Shown: positions 53,883 through 63,698 of the stretch, piece by piece
Layout of the letters: each line of letters starts with the position of its first letter
How positions within the stretch are numbered: the first letter of the stretch is position 1
Assembly: GCA_027486755.1 (NCBI GenBank)
Contig: JAIXOM010000041.1
Location: forward strand, 1 to 64,000
Direction: 5' to 3'
Origin: Comamonadaceae bacterium
GTDB lineage: Bacteria; Pseudomonadota; Gammaproteobacteria; Burkholderiales; Burkholderiaceae_C
DNA: 64,000 nucleotides
Program-made: the position numbers and the translations under genes
The notes under the pieces: model-generated
What the model was told of the DNA's origin: nothing
Database searches by the model: none
What the model saw: only the letters and a program-made list of their open reading frames with translations

Positions 53883-55106
53883 TCAGGAACTTCGCTTGAC
53901 GGGCAGCAGCCAGGTCAGCCAGGCGCAGACAGCGAGCATGAGCGCCGAGCCGATGAGGGCGTAGAGCAGACCGCCCCACTGGTAGAGCAAGCCCGACAGC
54001 AAAGTGCCTGAAAAACGGCCCAGCGCATTGGCCGCGTAATAAAAGCCCACATCCTCAGCGGCCTTCTCACTACCGGCATAGGCCAAGATGAGGTAGGAAT
54101 GCACCGAAGAATTGACCGCAAAAGCAAAACCAAACAAGACCAGGCCGCCCACCACCACGGCGGTGGCTGGGCCCCAGTGCAGGCTCAGGGCCAAGGCCAT
54201 GGCCGCTGGCACCACCGCCAGCGCCGCAGACCAGGCCCTGGCAGCCGGCACCTCGGTGCTCAGGCCGTCGGCGCTGCGTTTGACCCAGCGCGGCGCCAAA
54301 GCTTGCACCAGGCCATAGCCTATGGTCCAGGCGGCCAGGAAGGAGCCCACCATGGTGAAGGTCCAGCCGGCGGCATACAAAAAGACGGGCAGGCTCACCA
54401 CAAACCACACATCGCGCGCGCCGAAGAGCACAACCCGAGCGGCAGCCAGGGTGTTGATGCCCGGGTCTTTGGCAAACAGTTCACGCGCCGAGCGCGAGGC
54501 ACGGGCCTTGCCCATCAGGCGCGGCAGGCTCAGCAACACGCCCGCCAGCACCAGCGAGAGCAATGCCGCCATGGCCCACAGCGCGCCCTGAAATCCCAAG
54601 GTCTGCAAAAGCAGACCGCCCAGGAAAAAACCCAGACCCTTCATGGCGTTCTTGCTGCCGGTGAACCAAGCCACCCATTTGAAAAGCTGGCCACTGCCCT
54701 GCTCCTGAGCGGCCGCCTGGGTGAGCTTGATGGCCGACTTGCTGGCGGTTTTGGTCAGGTCTTTGGCAACGCCGCATACGCCCTGGGCCAGCACCACCCA
54801 AGCCACTGACATGGCCGCGCTCCATTCAGGCTGCAAAGCCGAGAGCACCATAAAGCCGACGATCTGTGTGCTCAGACCCACCACCAGCATGCGGGTCACG
54901 CCATGGCGGGCGGCGAGCCAGCCGCCCAGCAGATTGGCCACAATGCCGGCCGCCTCATAGAGCAAGAACAAAAACGCCAGCGTGATGGCCGAATATCCCA
55001 GCTTATAAAAGTGCAGCAGCACCAGCATGCGCAAGGCGCCATCGGTCAGGGTAAAGCCCCAGTAGGCCGATGTGACGATGGCGTAATGACGAACTGCAGA
55101 CTGCAT
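53883..55106 (-). CDS. arsJ: Organoarsenical efflux MFS transporter ArsJ
   Basis: ArsJ is known to export 1-arseno-3-phosphoglycerate, which then falls apart to arsenate outside. The 407-residue product has the family N-terminus HYAIVTSAYWGFTLTDGALR followed by MLVLLHFYKLGYSAITLAFLFLLYEAAGI, and about eleven membrane segments. The partner GAPDH gene lies 46 nt upstream, as in known arsJ operons. I start at MQSAVRHY; the track start runs 42 codons into the GAPDH gene. Confidence 0.88.
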   Translation of the reverse strand: MQSAVRHYAIVTSAYWGFTLTDGALRMLVLLHFYKLGYSAITLAFLFLLYEAAGIVANLLGGWLAARHGVTRMLVVGLSTQIVGFMVLSALQPEWSAAMSVAWVVLAQGVCGVAKDLTKTASKSAIKLTQAAAQEQGSGQLFKWVAWFTGSKNAMKGLGFFLGGLLLQTLGFQGALWAMAALLSLVLAGVLLSLPRLMGKARASRSARELFAKDPGINTLAAARVVLFGARDVWFVVSLPVFLYAAGWTFTMVGSFLAAWTIGYGLVQALAPRWVKRSADGLSTEVPAARAWSAALAVVPAAMALALSLHWGPATAVVVGGLVLFGFAFAVNSSVHSYLILAYAGSEKAAEDVGFYYAANALGRFSGTLLSGLLYQWGGLLYALIGSALMLAVCAWLTWLLPVKRSS

Positions 55107-55152
55107 CAAAAGGGATCGCGCAAGGAGCTTGCGAGCTCGCGCTGAGCTTGCA

Positions 55153-56196
55153 TCAAAGGCCGGCCCGCTCCAGGTGGCAGGCCAGATCGACCATGCGACA
55201 GGCATAGCCCATCTCATTGTCGTACCAAGCATAGACCTTGAGCAGCGTGCCGTCGGTCACCAAGGTCGAGGGCGCGTCGACGATGGCGCTGCGCGTATCG
55301 CGTGCATAGTCGGCGCTGACCAGGGGCCGCTCCTCAAACCCAAGAATGCCGGCCAAGGCACCGGCGGCGGCCTGCTTGAACAGGGCATTGACCTCCTCGG
55401 CGGTGGTCGGGCGCTGCAGCTCAAACACGCAATCGGTCAGCGAGGCGTTGAGCACGGGCGCGCGAACCGCGTGACCGTTGAGCTTGCCTTTGAGCTCGGG
55501 GTAGATCAGCGCAATCGCGGTGGCGCTACCCGTGGTGGTGGGCGCCAGACTCATCATGGCGCTGCGAGCGCGGCGCAGGTCCTTGTGTGGCGCGTCGACC
55601 ACCACATTGGTATTGGTGGGATCATGGATGGTGGTGATCTGGCCATGCCGTATGCCCAGGTTTTCATGGACCACCTTGACCACCGGGGCCAGGCAGTTGG
55701 TGGTGCAGGAGGCGGCAGTGACGATACGGTCTTTAAGGGGGTCGTACTGGTGCTCATTGACGCCCATCACCACATTGAGCACGCCACCGGTCTTGACCGG
55801 CGCTGCCACGATGACACGTTTCGCCCCACGCTCCAAGTGGCCTGCGACGGTCTCGGGGCTCAGGAACTTGCCGGTGCATTCGAGCACCACATCCACCCCG
55901 AGTGCCGCCCAGTCGATCTCTGCGGGCTGCGCATGGCTGCTGAAGGACAGTTGGCGGTCGTCGATACGCACCATCGCATCGCCAACGGCGGCAATATCGG
56001 CGCGCCAGCGGCCCTGTACGCTGTCAAAGGCCAGCAGGTGGGCGCAGGCTGCCGCGCCACCCTTGATCTCGTTGAGGTGCACCACCTCCAGACGGTTGCC
56101 GGCGCGCGGATCGTCGGCCTGCCGCTCGGCCGCACCCAGGGCTGCGCGCAAGGCAAGGCGACCAATGCGGCCCATGCCGTTAATGCCCACTTTCAT
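55153..56196 (-). CDS. Glyceraldehyde-3-phosphate dehydrogenase, ArsJ-associated
   Basis: GAPDH that, in arsJ operons, uses arsenate in place of phosphate to make 1-arseno-3-phosphoglycerate for export. The 347-residue product has the Rossmann start [17 protein letters not shown], catalytic Cys in [14 protein letters not shown], and C-terminal [15 protein letters not shown]. Ribosome-binding GGAAAG precedes the ATG. Its fusion of context with arsJ, rather than sequence alone, suggests the arsenate role; it could also serve carbon metabolism. Confidence 0.9.
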   Translation of the reverse strand: MKVGINGMGRIGRLALRAALGAAERQADDPRAGNRLEVVHLNEIKGGAAACAHLLAFDSVQGRWRADIAAVGDAMVRIDDRQLSFSSHAQPAEIDWAALGVDVVLECTGKFLSPETVAGHLERGAKRVIVAAPVKTGGVLNVVMGVNEHQYDPLKDRIVTAASCTTNCLAPVVKVVHENLGIRHGQITTIHDPTNTNVVVDAPHKDLRRARSAMMSLAPTTTGSATAIALIYPELKGKLNGHAVRAPVLNASLTDCVFELQRPTTAEEVNALFKQAAAGALAGILGFEERPLVSADYARDTRSAIVDAPSTLVTDGTLLKVYAWYDNEMGYACRMVDLACHLERAGL

Positions 56197-56312
56197 GGCT
56201 CACACTTTCCAAACTGTTTTAAAACCCCTGAAGTGTCGGTGGATTTCACGACAGTGGCGTGAAGCCTCCCTGCGCGCCGATGCGGAGGGCCAACAAACCA
56301 GGATCAGGCCGC

Positions 56313-56483
56313 TTAGTAGGCGGGCTCAGCCTGGAAGCGCGGGTGCAAGGCTCTAGCAGATTTTCCGCCCGCGGCTCGCCGGCTCAAGCTGCGCGACGGC
56401 CCCAAGGGCCGCGGAGTCCGACTTGGCCCATCCAGCGCATCCTGCTTGGGAAGTACCTGTTGTTTGCCTGGAAAGTTGAGCAT
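56313..56483 (-). CDS. 56-codon ORF with strong ribosome-binding site
   Basis: Lies in the 434-bp gap between gapdh and arsS, same strand. It starts MLNFPGKQQVLPKQDALDG, has AGGAG 7 nt before the ATG and stops at TAA; the rest is Arg/Pro/Ser-rich. It is too short for the ORF track. I know no family. The remainder of the gap shows nothing else I recognise. Confidence 0.4.
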   Translation of the reverse strand: MLNFPGKQQVLPKQDALDGPSRTPRPLGPSRSLSRRAAGGKSARALHPRFQAEPAY

Positions 56484-56630
56484 GATGGATCTCCTGTTGA
56501 GGGGATCATCAGCCTGTAGCCTTGTTCAGACCGTCGGACGACAGGCCCGCAGGGCGTCAGCCCACACCGACAGACCAGCCCTATCAGGCTCCAGGTAGCT
56601 GACTGCGCAACAAGTCGCAGCGCCCGAATC

Positions 56631-57593
56631 TCAGACCAAAGCGCCGCCGCATGAAGAACCCTGCCCTGCGGTACAGCCATAGCAGTGGTCGGCCACGGCG
56701 ATGGGCTGATGATCCAGACTGGCTGCGAGCAGCTCGCGCAAATGCACGCGCCCTTTACCCTGAGCATCCAAGCCCAGGCCCAGCATCTGGTTGAAGTCGC
56801 AGTCGTACAGATACCCTTGCCAATCCACAGAAACGGTCGAGCGGCACATCACCCCGGCCAGATTTTCAGGCCGGTGGGCGCTGCGCAGCAGCGCCATGTA
56901 ATCCGCAAACTGCCCCTTGGAGACCAAGGTACTGCCAAAGCGCTGGATAGGCATATTGGCCAGTGTGAACAGCTGATTGAAACGCACCCCAAAGTTGGTC
57001 ATGAGCAAACGCTGGTAATCGGCCTGAAGGGCTGCTTGCGGCGGCGGCAACACCGGGCTTTGCGGGTTGTAAACCAGATTGAGCACCAGACCAGAGTCGG
57101 GCAGGCCGTAGCCCAGCGCATTGAGGGCCTGCAGGGCGCGTATGCTTTTCTCAAACACACCCTGGCCGCGCTGCTGGTCCACGTTGTCCTGTGAATAACA
57201 GGGCAAGGAAGCGACCACTTCGACCCCGTGCTCGGCCAAAAAGCGCGCCAGACCTTCCTGGCCGGGCTCGAACAAGACCGACAGATTGCAGCGATCGATG
57301 ACGCGCACGCCACTGGAGCGCGCAGCGGCCACCAAATAGCGAAAATGCGCATTGAGCTCGGGCGCCCCACCCGTTAGATCCAGCGTGCCTACGCCGCTGG
57401 AGGCCATGGCCTGCAACACCAGATCGGCGGTGGCGCGATCCATCTGCTCGGTGCGATTGGGGCCGGCATTGACATGGCAATGCACACAGCTTTGGTTGCA
57501 CAAGTAGCCCAGGTTGACCTGCAGGGTCTCAAGCCGCAGCCGTCGCAGCGCAGGAAAATCGGTTTTTTTAAGCAGGTGCAAGGTGGCGTGCAT
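56631..57593 (-). CDS. arsS: Arsenosugar biosynthesis radical SAM protein ArsS
   Basis: ArsS is a radical SAM enzyme that attaches the 5'-deoxyadenosyl group to dimethylated arsenic, an early step of arsenosugar synthesis. The 320-residue product has the cluster motif CNQSCVHC (CX3CX2C) near residue 35, the SAM motif DLTGGAPELN, a CDFNQML segment and the C-terminal Cys-rich end CYGCTAGQGSSCGG. All are Cys codons, so it is not the selenoprotein form. AAAGGAG precedes the ATG. It faces the divergent phosphorylase gene. Confidence 0.88.
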   Translation of the reverse strand: MHATLHLLKKTDFPALRRLRLETLQVNLGYLCNQSCVHCHVNAGPNRTEQMDRATADLVLQAMASSGVGTLDLTGGAPELNAHFRYLVAAARSSGVRVIDRCNLSVLFEPGQEGLARFLAEHGVEVVASLPCYSQDNVDQQRGQGVFEKSIRALQALNALGYGLPDSGLVLNLVYNPQSPVLPPPQAALQADYQRLLMTNFGVRFNQLFTLANMPIQRFGSTLVSKGQFADYMALLRSAHRPENLAGVMCRSTVSVDWQGYLYDCDFNQMLGLGLDAQGKGRVHLRELLAASLDHQPIAVADHCYGCTAGQGSSCGGALV

Positions 57594-57677
57594 GGGGGTG
57601 CTCCTTTAGCGGCACTGCAAAGCATAATCGAGCGCGTCCGGTCTTTCGCCTACCCTTCTGAGAATGTGGCAGATCGC

Positions 57678-57703
57678 ATCATGGAGCCTCATCATGGAGC
57701 CTA
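57678..57703 (+). repeat. Tandem 12-13-bp duplication at the phosphorylase start codon
   Basis: Two adjacent copies of ATCATGGAGCCTC/A span the start site. The ATG of the second copy is the gene start, and GGAG of the first copy sits 7 nt before it as ribosome-binding site. Confidence 0.9.
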
Positions 57704-58587
57704 TTGAGATCGCCGTCATTGGCGGCAGTGGCCTGTACAGCATGCAAGGTTTGCAGCAAGTGCAGGAGGTGCGCGTGGACACGCCCTACGGCGCCACTTC
57801 CGATGCGATCGCCGTCGGCCGGCTCGGTGATGTTCCGGTGGCCTTTTTGGCCCGCCATGCCCGCGGGCACAAGCTGCTGCCCAGCGAGATCCCCTTCTTG
57901 GCCAATATCTGGGCGCTCAAATCCCTGGGTGTGCGCTACCTGCTGTCGGTCTCGGCGGTCGGCTCGCTCATCGAAGAGGCTGCGCCACTGGACCTCGTGC
58001 TTCCCGATCAATTCATCGACCACACCCGGGGACGGCCGCGCAGCTTTTTTGGCGCCGGCGTGGTGGCCCATGTTTCGCTGGCCGAACCCATCTGCCCGGC
58101 CTTGCATGGCCTGGCGGCCCGGGTAGCCCAATCGCACGGCTTCGGTCGCGGCCAGGTGCACCAAGGCGGCACCTACGTCTGCATCGACGGGCCGCAGTTC
58201 TCGACGCGGGCGGAAAGCCTGATGTACAAGCAATGGGGCGCGACGGTGATCGGCATGACCAACCTGCCCGAAGCACGCCTGGCCCGCGAGGCCGAGATGG
58301 CCTATGCCACTCTGGCCCTGGTGACCGACTACGACTGCTGGCGCGAGCGCACCGAGGCGGTGAGCGCTGACATGGCCATGGCCAACCTGATGGAAAACGC
58401 CGCCCAGGCCCAAGCCCTGGTCACCCGGGTGATAGAGCGGCTTGACCAGGAGCGACCCGACAGCGCCGCCCACACCGCCTTGAGCAGCGCGCTCATCACG
58501 CCCTTGCGCGACATGGATACAGCGCAGCGCCAACGCTTGGCCCCCTTGCTGGGGCGCCTGGCAGCGGGGCAAGATACAAACGCATAG
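57694..58587 (+). CDS. mtnP: S-methyl-5'-thioadenosine phosphorylase family protein
   Basis: Phosphorylase that splits methylthioadenosine into adenine and methylthioribose 1-phosphate. The 297-residue product begins MEPIEIAVIGGSGLYSM, with phosphate-binding ARHARGHKLLPSEIPF, GGTYVCIDGPQFSTRAES, the purine site IGMTNLPEARLAREAEM and TDYDCW. It may act in MTA salvage. Its place next to arsS raises the idea that it removes adenine from an arseno-adenosine. The dehydrogenase gene follows in the same direction. Confidence 0.88.
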   Translation: MEPIEIAVIGGSGLYSMQGLQQVQEVRVDTPYGATSDAIAVGRLGDVPVAFLARHARGHKLLPSEIPFLANIWALKSLGVRYLLSVSAVGSLIEEAAPLDLVLPDQFIDHTRGRPRSFFGAGVVAHVSLAEPICPALHGLAARVAQSHGFGRGQVHQGGTYVCIDGPQFSTRAESLMYKQWGATVIGMTNLPEARLAREAEMAYATLALVTDYDCWRERTEAVSADMAMANLMENAAQAQALVTRVIERLDQERPDSAAHTALSSALITPLRDMDTAQRQRLAPLLGRLAAGQDTNA

Positions 58588-58628
58588 CCGGAGCGCTCAA
58601 GCGCCAACAACATCAAGGGAGACCAAAA

Positions 58629-59681
58629 ATGAGCATCTGGGCAGTCGTCGAACACGGCCAAGCGCTACAAGCCATCGAGCGGGCGAGCCGCGAACCTCTA
58701 GGCAGCGAGGTGCTGCTCGACGTCACCCATGCGGGCGTCTGTCACTCAGACCTGCATTTTTGGAAAGGCTATTACGACATGGGCGGCGGCAAGTTGATGA
58801 AACTGGCTGAGCGCGGCGTCGTCTTGCCCAGAGCGCCCGGGCACGAGGTGGTCGGCCGCATCAGCAAGCTCGGGCCGCAGGCCCAAGGCCTGGAGCTCGG
58901 GCAGTTGTGCATCGTCTACCCCTGGCTGGGCTGTGGCCAGTGCGATGTCTGCCGCAGCGGCCAAGACAATTTGTGCATGAAGCCCAATGCCATCGGCGTC
59001 TTGCAAGACGGCGGCTTCGGCCAGCAGGTGAGCGTGCCACACCCCCGGTTTTTAGTCGATGTGGGCGCCATAGACCCGGCCTTTGCCGCCACCCTGGCTT
59101 GTTCAGGCATCACGGTTTACTCGGCGATCAAGAAAGTGATGCCCCTGCGGCCGGATGAACCGGTGGTGCTCTTTGGCGCCGGCGGCCTGGGCCTGGCCGC
59201 CATCTCCATGCTCAAGGCCATGGACCATCGGCAGATGGTCAGCGTCGACGCCAACCCCGCCAAGGCCGAGGCGGCCTTGCAGCTGGGGGCCAGCCATTTT
59301 GTCGACAGCTCCCAGCCCGATCTCATCGGCCGGATACAGGCGCTGACCCAGGGCCCGGTCAAAGCGGTCGTCGACTTTGTCAATCACAGCTCGACCGCTG
59401 CGGTCGGTCTGGAACTGCTGCAAAAAAATGGCAAATTGGTTTTGGTGGGTGTGGGCGGTGGCGAGATCGTCCTGTCCCTGGCCAGCATGATCTTTAGGCC
59501 ACGCACGGTCCAGGGATCGGTCACTGGCGCTCCGTCCGATCTGCGGGACGTGGTGGCGCTGGCCCAAAGCGGAAAGCTCAGGCCCATCCCGATTACCCGC
59601 ATGCCCAAGGCGCAGGCCAACCAGGCCCTGCACCTGATCGAGGAAGGCCGTGTCAGCGGTCGCATCGTGCTGGAGTCCTAA
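58629..59681 (+). CDS. Zinc-dependent alcohol dehydrogenase, MDR family
   Basis: Oxidoreductase with two zinc sites. The 350-residue product has catalytic ligands in [12 protein letters not shown] and [10 protein letters not shown], the structural-zinc Cys set [15 protein letters not shown], and the dinucleotide loop [15 protein letters not shown]. Substrate is unknown. It starts after AAGGGAGACC, 41 nt downstream of the phosphorylase gene; probably one operon. A shared terminator lies after its stop. Confidence 0.88.
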   Translation: MSIWAVVEHGQALQAIERASREPLGSEVLLDVTHAGVCHSDLHFWKGYYDMGGGKLMKLAERGVVLPRAPGHEVVGRISKLGPQAQGLELGQLCIVYPWLGCGQCDVCRSGQDNLCMKPNAIGVLQDGGFGQQVSVPHPRFLVDVGAIDPAFAATLACSGITVYSAIKKVMPLRPDEPVVLFGAGGLGLAAISMLKAMDHRQMVSVDANPAKAEAALQLGASHFVDSSQPDLIGRIQALTQGPVKAVVDFVNHSSTAAVGLELLQKNGKLVLVGVGGGEIVLSLASMIFRPRTVQGSVTGAPSDLRDVVALAQSGKLRPIPITRMPKAQANQALHLIEEGRVSGRIVLES

Positions 59682-59696
59682 AAGCAGCCCGCCCAC

Positions 59697-59725
59697 AAAA
59701 AAAGCCGCCCGAAGGCGGCTTTTTT
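59697..59725. terminator. Bidirectional intrinsic terminator
   Basis: GCCGCC/GGCGGC stem with a CGAA loop, flanked by seven A on the left and six T on the right, so it can serve both the dehydrogenase and the convergent phaB. Confidence 0.93.
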
Positions 59726-59743
59726 AACGGGTGCGATAGCGCA

Positions 59744-60481
59744 TCAGCCCATGTGCAGGCCGCCGTTGACCGAGAAGTCCGCACCGGTGGCGTAACCGCC
59801 CTCTTCGCTGGCCAGCCAGGCCACGATGGAGGCGATTTCGCTGGGCTCGCCCAGGCGCTTGACTGGCACGGTGGCCACGATCTTGTCGAGCACGTCGGGC
59901 CGTATCGACTTGACCATATCGGTGCCGATATAGCCCGGGCTGACGGTGTTGACCGTCACGCCTTTGGTGGCCATCTCCTGCGCCAGCGCCATGGAAAAGC
60001 CGTGCATGCCAGCCTTGGCTGCCGAGTAGTTGGTTTGGCCAGCCTGGCCTTTTTCGCCGTTGACCGAGGAGATCTGGATGATGCGTCCCCAGCCCCGCTC
60101 GACCATATCGGGCACCACCTGTTTGGTCACGTTGAACATGGAGTTCAGGTTGGTGTCGATCACCGCATCCCAATCGTCGCGGGTCATCTTGACGAACATG
60201 CGGTCACGGGTGATGCCGGCGTTATTGACCAGGACATCAATCGGTCCGAACTCGGCCTTGGCCTTGCTGAAGGCATCGACCGTCGACTGCCAGTCGGCCA
60301 CGTTGCCCACCGAAGCGTGAAAGGAGTAGCCCAGGGCCTTTTGCTCGTCCAGCCACTTGTTGAAGTCGCGGGTCGGGCCGCAACCAGCGATCACCCTGAA
60401 GCCGTCCTTGGCCAGCCGCTGGCAGATCGCGGTACCTATGCCACCCATACCACCGGTCACGTAAGCTACTTTTTGCGTCAT
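59744..60481 (-). CDS. phaB: Acetoacetyl-CoA reductase
   Basis: PhaB reduces acetoacetyl-CoA to (R)-3-hydroxybutyryl-CoA with NADPH for polyhydroxybutyrate synthesis. The 245-residue short-chain dehydrogenase starts [19 protein letters not shown], with catalytic Ser/Tyr/Lys in [20 protein letters not shown] and [14 protein letters not shown] sits 6 nt before the ATG at 60481 and touches the ATG at 60487, so the former is the start. Last gene of phaC-phaA-phaB. Confidence 0.95.
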   Translation of the reverse strand: MTQKVAYVTGGMGGIGTAICQRLAKDGFRVIAGCGPTRDFNKWLDEQKALGYSFHASVGNVADWQSTVDAFSKAKAEFGPIDVLVNNAGITRDRMFVKMTRDDWDAVIDTNLNSMFNVTKQVVPDMVERGWGRIIQISSVNGEKGQAGQTNYSAAKAGMHGFSMALAQEMATKGVTVNTVSPGYIGTDMVKSIRPDVLDKIVATVPVKRLGEPSEIASIVAWLASEEGGYATGADFSVNGGLHMG

Positions 60482-60549
60482 ATTCATCTCCTTGATACAA
60501 AAAAACCGAAACCCATGGGCGCCGACGAATGCGCCCACGGGAAGACAAA

Positions 60550-61728
60550 TCAGCGCTCGAGCGCCAGCGACACGCCCATGCCGCCGCCTATGCACAATGC
60601 AGCCAGGCCCTTGCGCGCATCACGGCGCTGCATTTCGTGCAGCAAGGTCACCAGCACACGGCAGCCAGAGGCGCCGATGGGATGGCCGATGGCGATCGCG
60701 CCACCGTTGACATTGACCTTGGCCGGATCCAGGCCCAGGGCCTGATTGACTGCGCAGGCCTGCGCGGCGAACGCTTCGTTAAGCTCAAACAGGTCGACAT
60801 CGGCAGCCTGCCAGCCGGCGCGGGCCAGTGCCTTTTGGGAAGCAGGCACCGGGCCCATGCCCATGGTGGCCGGGTCCAGGCCCGAGGTGCCAAACGATGC
60901 GATGCGTGCCAGGGGCGTCAGACCCAGGCTGGCAGCCTTCTTGGCGCTCATGACCATCACCGCCGCTGCACCGTCGTTGATGCCCGAGGCATTGCCCGCG
61001 GTCACCGTACCGGCCTTGTCGAAGGCCGGGCGCAAACCGGCCAGGGCCAGGGCATCGGTCTTCTTGTTGATGTATTCGTCATCGGCGAAGACGATGGGGT
61101 CGCCCTTCTTCTGCGCGATCGAGAACGGCACGATCTCGTCCTTGAAGCGGCCAGCCAACTGAGCCGCAGCGGCCTTTTGCTGGCTGCCCAGCGCCAGCGC
61201 ATCTTGCATCTCGCGGGTGATGCCGTGGGCCTTGGCCACGTTTTCAGCGGTGATGCCCATGTGGTATTGGTTGTAGACGTCCCACAGCCCGTCAACGATC
61301 ATGGTGTCGACCATCTTCCAGTCGCCCATGCGCTGACCATCGCGCGACGCCGGCAGCAGATGGGGCGAAGCACTCATACTCTCTTGACCACCTGCAATCA
61401 CAATTTCACTGTCGCCCCAGGCCACCGCCTGCGCGGCCAGCATCACCGCCTTCAAACCCGAGCCGCAGACCGCGTTGATGGTCAGGCCGGGGACCTCCTT
61501 GGGCAGGCCGGCCTTCATCAGGGCCTGGCGAGCCGGGTTTTGGCCGCAGCCGGCAGCCAGCACCTGACCCATGATCACCTCGCCGACCTGCTCCGGCGCC
61601 ACGCCCGAGCGCGCCAGCAGCGCAGAAATCACGGCGGCGCCCAACTCAGTGGCTGGGGTCTTGGCCAAGGTGCCGCCGAAACGGCCAACGGCAGTACGGG
61701 CTGCCGCAACGATAACGATGTCTTGCAT
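60550..61728 (-). CDS. phaA: Acetyl-CoA C-acetyltransferase
   Basis: Beta-ketothiolase that condenses two acetyl-CoA to acetoacetyl-CoA. The 392-residue product starts [19 protein letters not shown] and has the nucleophilic Cys in [12 protein letters not shown], the His in [15 protein letters not shown], and the second Cys in [17 protein letters not shown]. Between phaC and phaB in the usual order. Confidence 0.96.
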   Translation of the reverse strand: MQDIVIVAAARTAVGRFGGTLAKTPATELGAAVISALLARSGVAPEQVGEVIMGQVLAAGCGQNPARQALMKAGLPKEVPGLTINAVCGSGLKAVMLAAQAVAWGDSEIVIAGGQESMSASPHLLPASRDGQRMGDWKMVDTMIVDGLWDVYNQYHMGITAENVAKAHGITREMQDALALGSQQKAAAAQLAGRFKDEIVPFSIAQKKGDPIVFADDEYINKKTDALALAGLRPAFDKAGTVTAGNASGINDGAAAVMVMSAKKAASLGLTPLARIASFGTSGLDPATMGMGPVPASQKALARAGWQAADVDLFELNEAFAAQACAVNQALGLDPAKVNVNGGAIAIGHPIGASGCRVLVTLLHEMQRRDARKGLAALCIGGGMGVSLALER

Positions 61729-61813
61729 GGATGTCCTCAGTAGCTTGGGTAAGAAACAATTTTGCTTGCAATGCCGTCAGTGCGGCTGGGTGGAGAACAC
61801 GGCCTCAGCCCGA

Positions 61814-63544
61814 TCAGGCCTTGGCCTTGACATAACGGCCCGGGGCTGCTTCTATGACCTTGTACTTGCGGCTGCCGTAGCTCTTGGGCGCGGCAATCAG
61901 CTTGCCGGCCTGACCCTTGAGCCATGCGCTCCAGTCGGTCCACCAGGATCCTGGATGCTCCTGGGCCGACTTGAGCCAATCGTCCATGGAAGTGGGCAAC
62001 TTGTCGTTGGTCCAATAGCAACGCTTGTTTTTGGCCGGCGGATTGATCACGCCGGCAATGTGGCCCGAGGCACCCATCACAAAACGCTTCTTGCCGCTGA
62101 GCAACTGGGTGCTGGCATAAGCGCCACCCACGGGCACGATATGGTCCTCGCGCGAGCCATAAATGTAGGCCGGAATGTCGATCTTGCGCAAATCGATCTT
62201 CTGGCCGCAGACGGTCACCTTGCCCGGCTTGGCCAGATTGTTCTCGTGATAGGTGTTGCGCAGGTACCAGGCATAAAACGGCCCCGGCAGATTGGTCGAG
62301 TCGCTGTTCCAGTACAACAGGTCAAAGGCCGGCGGCTTCTCACCCTTGAGGTAGTTCTCGACCACATAGTTCCAGACCAAGTCATTGGGCCTGAGGAAGC
62401 TGAAGGTCGAGGCCAAGTCCTGACCGCGCAGCATGCCATGCTGGCCCATCTGCGTCTCGCGCAGGCGCACGGCGTTCTCGTCGATGAACACATCGAGCAC
62501 GCCGGTGTCCCGGAAGTCGAGCAAGGCGGTCAGGAAGGTGACGCTGCTGACTGCTTTGTCGCCACGACCGGCCAGCACGGCCAGGGCGGTGCCCAAAATA
62601 GTGCCACCAACGCAAAAGCCCAGGGTATTGATGGTGGGCGCACCCGAAATCTCCCGCACCACATGGATGGCCTGGATCGCCGCCTGCTCAATGTAGTCGT
62701 CCCAGGTTTTGTCGTGCATGGACTCATCCGGGTTGCGCCAACTCACCACAAAAGTGCGATGGCCCTGCGCGACCAGGTAACGGATGAGCGAGTTATCGGG
62801 CTGAAGGTCCAGGATGTAGTATTTGTTGATGCACGGCGGCACCAGCAGGAAGGGCTTTTCATAGACCTTGGCCGTCAGCGGCTTGTACTCGAGCAATTGG
62901 AAAAATTCATTCTCGAACACCACCGCGCCCTCGGTGGTGGCCACATTGCGACCGACCTCAAACACGCTCTCGTCGGTCATCGACAGGTGGCCCTGCTTGA
63001 TGTCGCCCATCAGGTTGTGCAGGCCCTGGGTCAGACTCTGGCCCTGGGTGTCGAGTGCCCTTTTCTGGGCGTCGGCGTTGAGCGCCAGGAAGTTGCTCGG
63101 CGCCGACGCCGCCAGCCATTGCTCGACCGCAAAGCGGACCCGGGCGCGGGTCTTGTCATCGCCTTCAACAGCCTGGGCCAGGGCCGACAGTGCCTTGGCA
63201 TTGAGCAGATAGGTGGCAGCCGCGAAATGCGACAAGGGATTGGCGTTCCAGGCCTCCGATGCGAAGCGGCGGTCAGTCACCGGCGCGGCCTTGGCACCCA
63301 GGGTGAGCGTGGCGTTCCAGAGCGCACTGGCCTCATGCACATAGTCCTGCTGAATTTCCAGCAGCTTGGCCGGATCGATATGGACCCCAGCCATGGCCTG
63401 CGCGTTGGGCACGGTCTGCGCGAGCAAGCTGGGGGCCACCGGCACCTGACCGGGCAAAAAAGCCGCCATGGCTTTTTCGAAACTGCCTTGCAGGTTTTTT
63501 TGGAGCTGCTGGGCCGCTTGCATCCAGCCTGGGTCTGCATTCAT
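61814..63544 (-). CDS. phaC: Class I polyhydroxyalkanoate synthase
   Basis: PhaC polymerises hydroxyacyl-CoA at the granule surface. The 576-residue product has the lipase-like box with catalytic Cys GFCVGGTILGTAL, the Asp in YGSREDHIVPV and the His in GASGHIAGVINPP. N-terminal ~200 residues form the less conserved domain (MNADPGWMQAAQQLQKNLQG). GAGGAG precedes the ATG. First gene of the operon; divergent from a small membrane-protein gene. Confidence 0.96.
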   Translation of the reverse strand: MNADPGWMQAAQQLQKNLQGSFEKAMAAFLPGQVPVAPSLLAQTVPNAQAMAGVHIDPAKLLEIQQDYVHEASALWNATLTLGAKAAPVTDRRFASEAWNANPLSHFAAATYLLNAKALSALAQAVEGDDKTRARVRFAVEQWLAASAPSNFLALNADAQKRALDTQGQSLTQGLHNLMGDIKQGHLSMTDESVFEVGRNVATTEGAVVFENEFFQLLEYKPLTAKVYEKPFLLVPPCINKYYILDLQPDNSLIRYLVAQGHRTFVVSWRNPDESMHDKTWDDYIEQAAIQAIHVVREISGAPTINTLGFCVGGTILGTALAVLAGRGDKAVSSVTFLTALLDFRDTGVLDVFIDENAVRLRETQMGQHGMLRGQDLASTFSFLRPNDLVWNYVVENYLKGEKPPAFDLLYWNSDSTNLPGPFYAWYLRNTYHENNLAKPGKVTVCGQKIDLRKIDIPAYIYGSREDHIVPVGGAYASTQLLSGKKRFVMGASGHIAGVINPPAKNKRCYWTNDKLPTSMDDWLKSAQEHPGSWWTDWSAWLKGQAGKLIAAPKSYGSRKYKVIEAAPGRYVKAKA

Positions 63545-63698
63545 GAGTCTTGACTCCTCAAGGGAAATTCTAGGTACGGGCTTTATCGCCAGCGCAGCTC
63601 AGCCGCATAAAAGCTGCGAAGATTATCAACGTGCGCCATTGCGACATCCTGACTGAATTTGGGCAGTTGCCCCTAATTTGCCGCGGAGCCATCTCCCC

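Noticed and set aside
56384-56767. 127-codon minus-strand ORF overlapping the end of arsS
   Set aside because: Reads arsS out of frame and then the gap; no ribosome-binding site, while the 56-codon ORF in another frame has one.
56631-57593. Selenocysteine form of ArsS
   Set aside because: The frame has no in-frame TGA and the C-terminal motif positions are all TGC or TGT codons.
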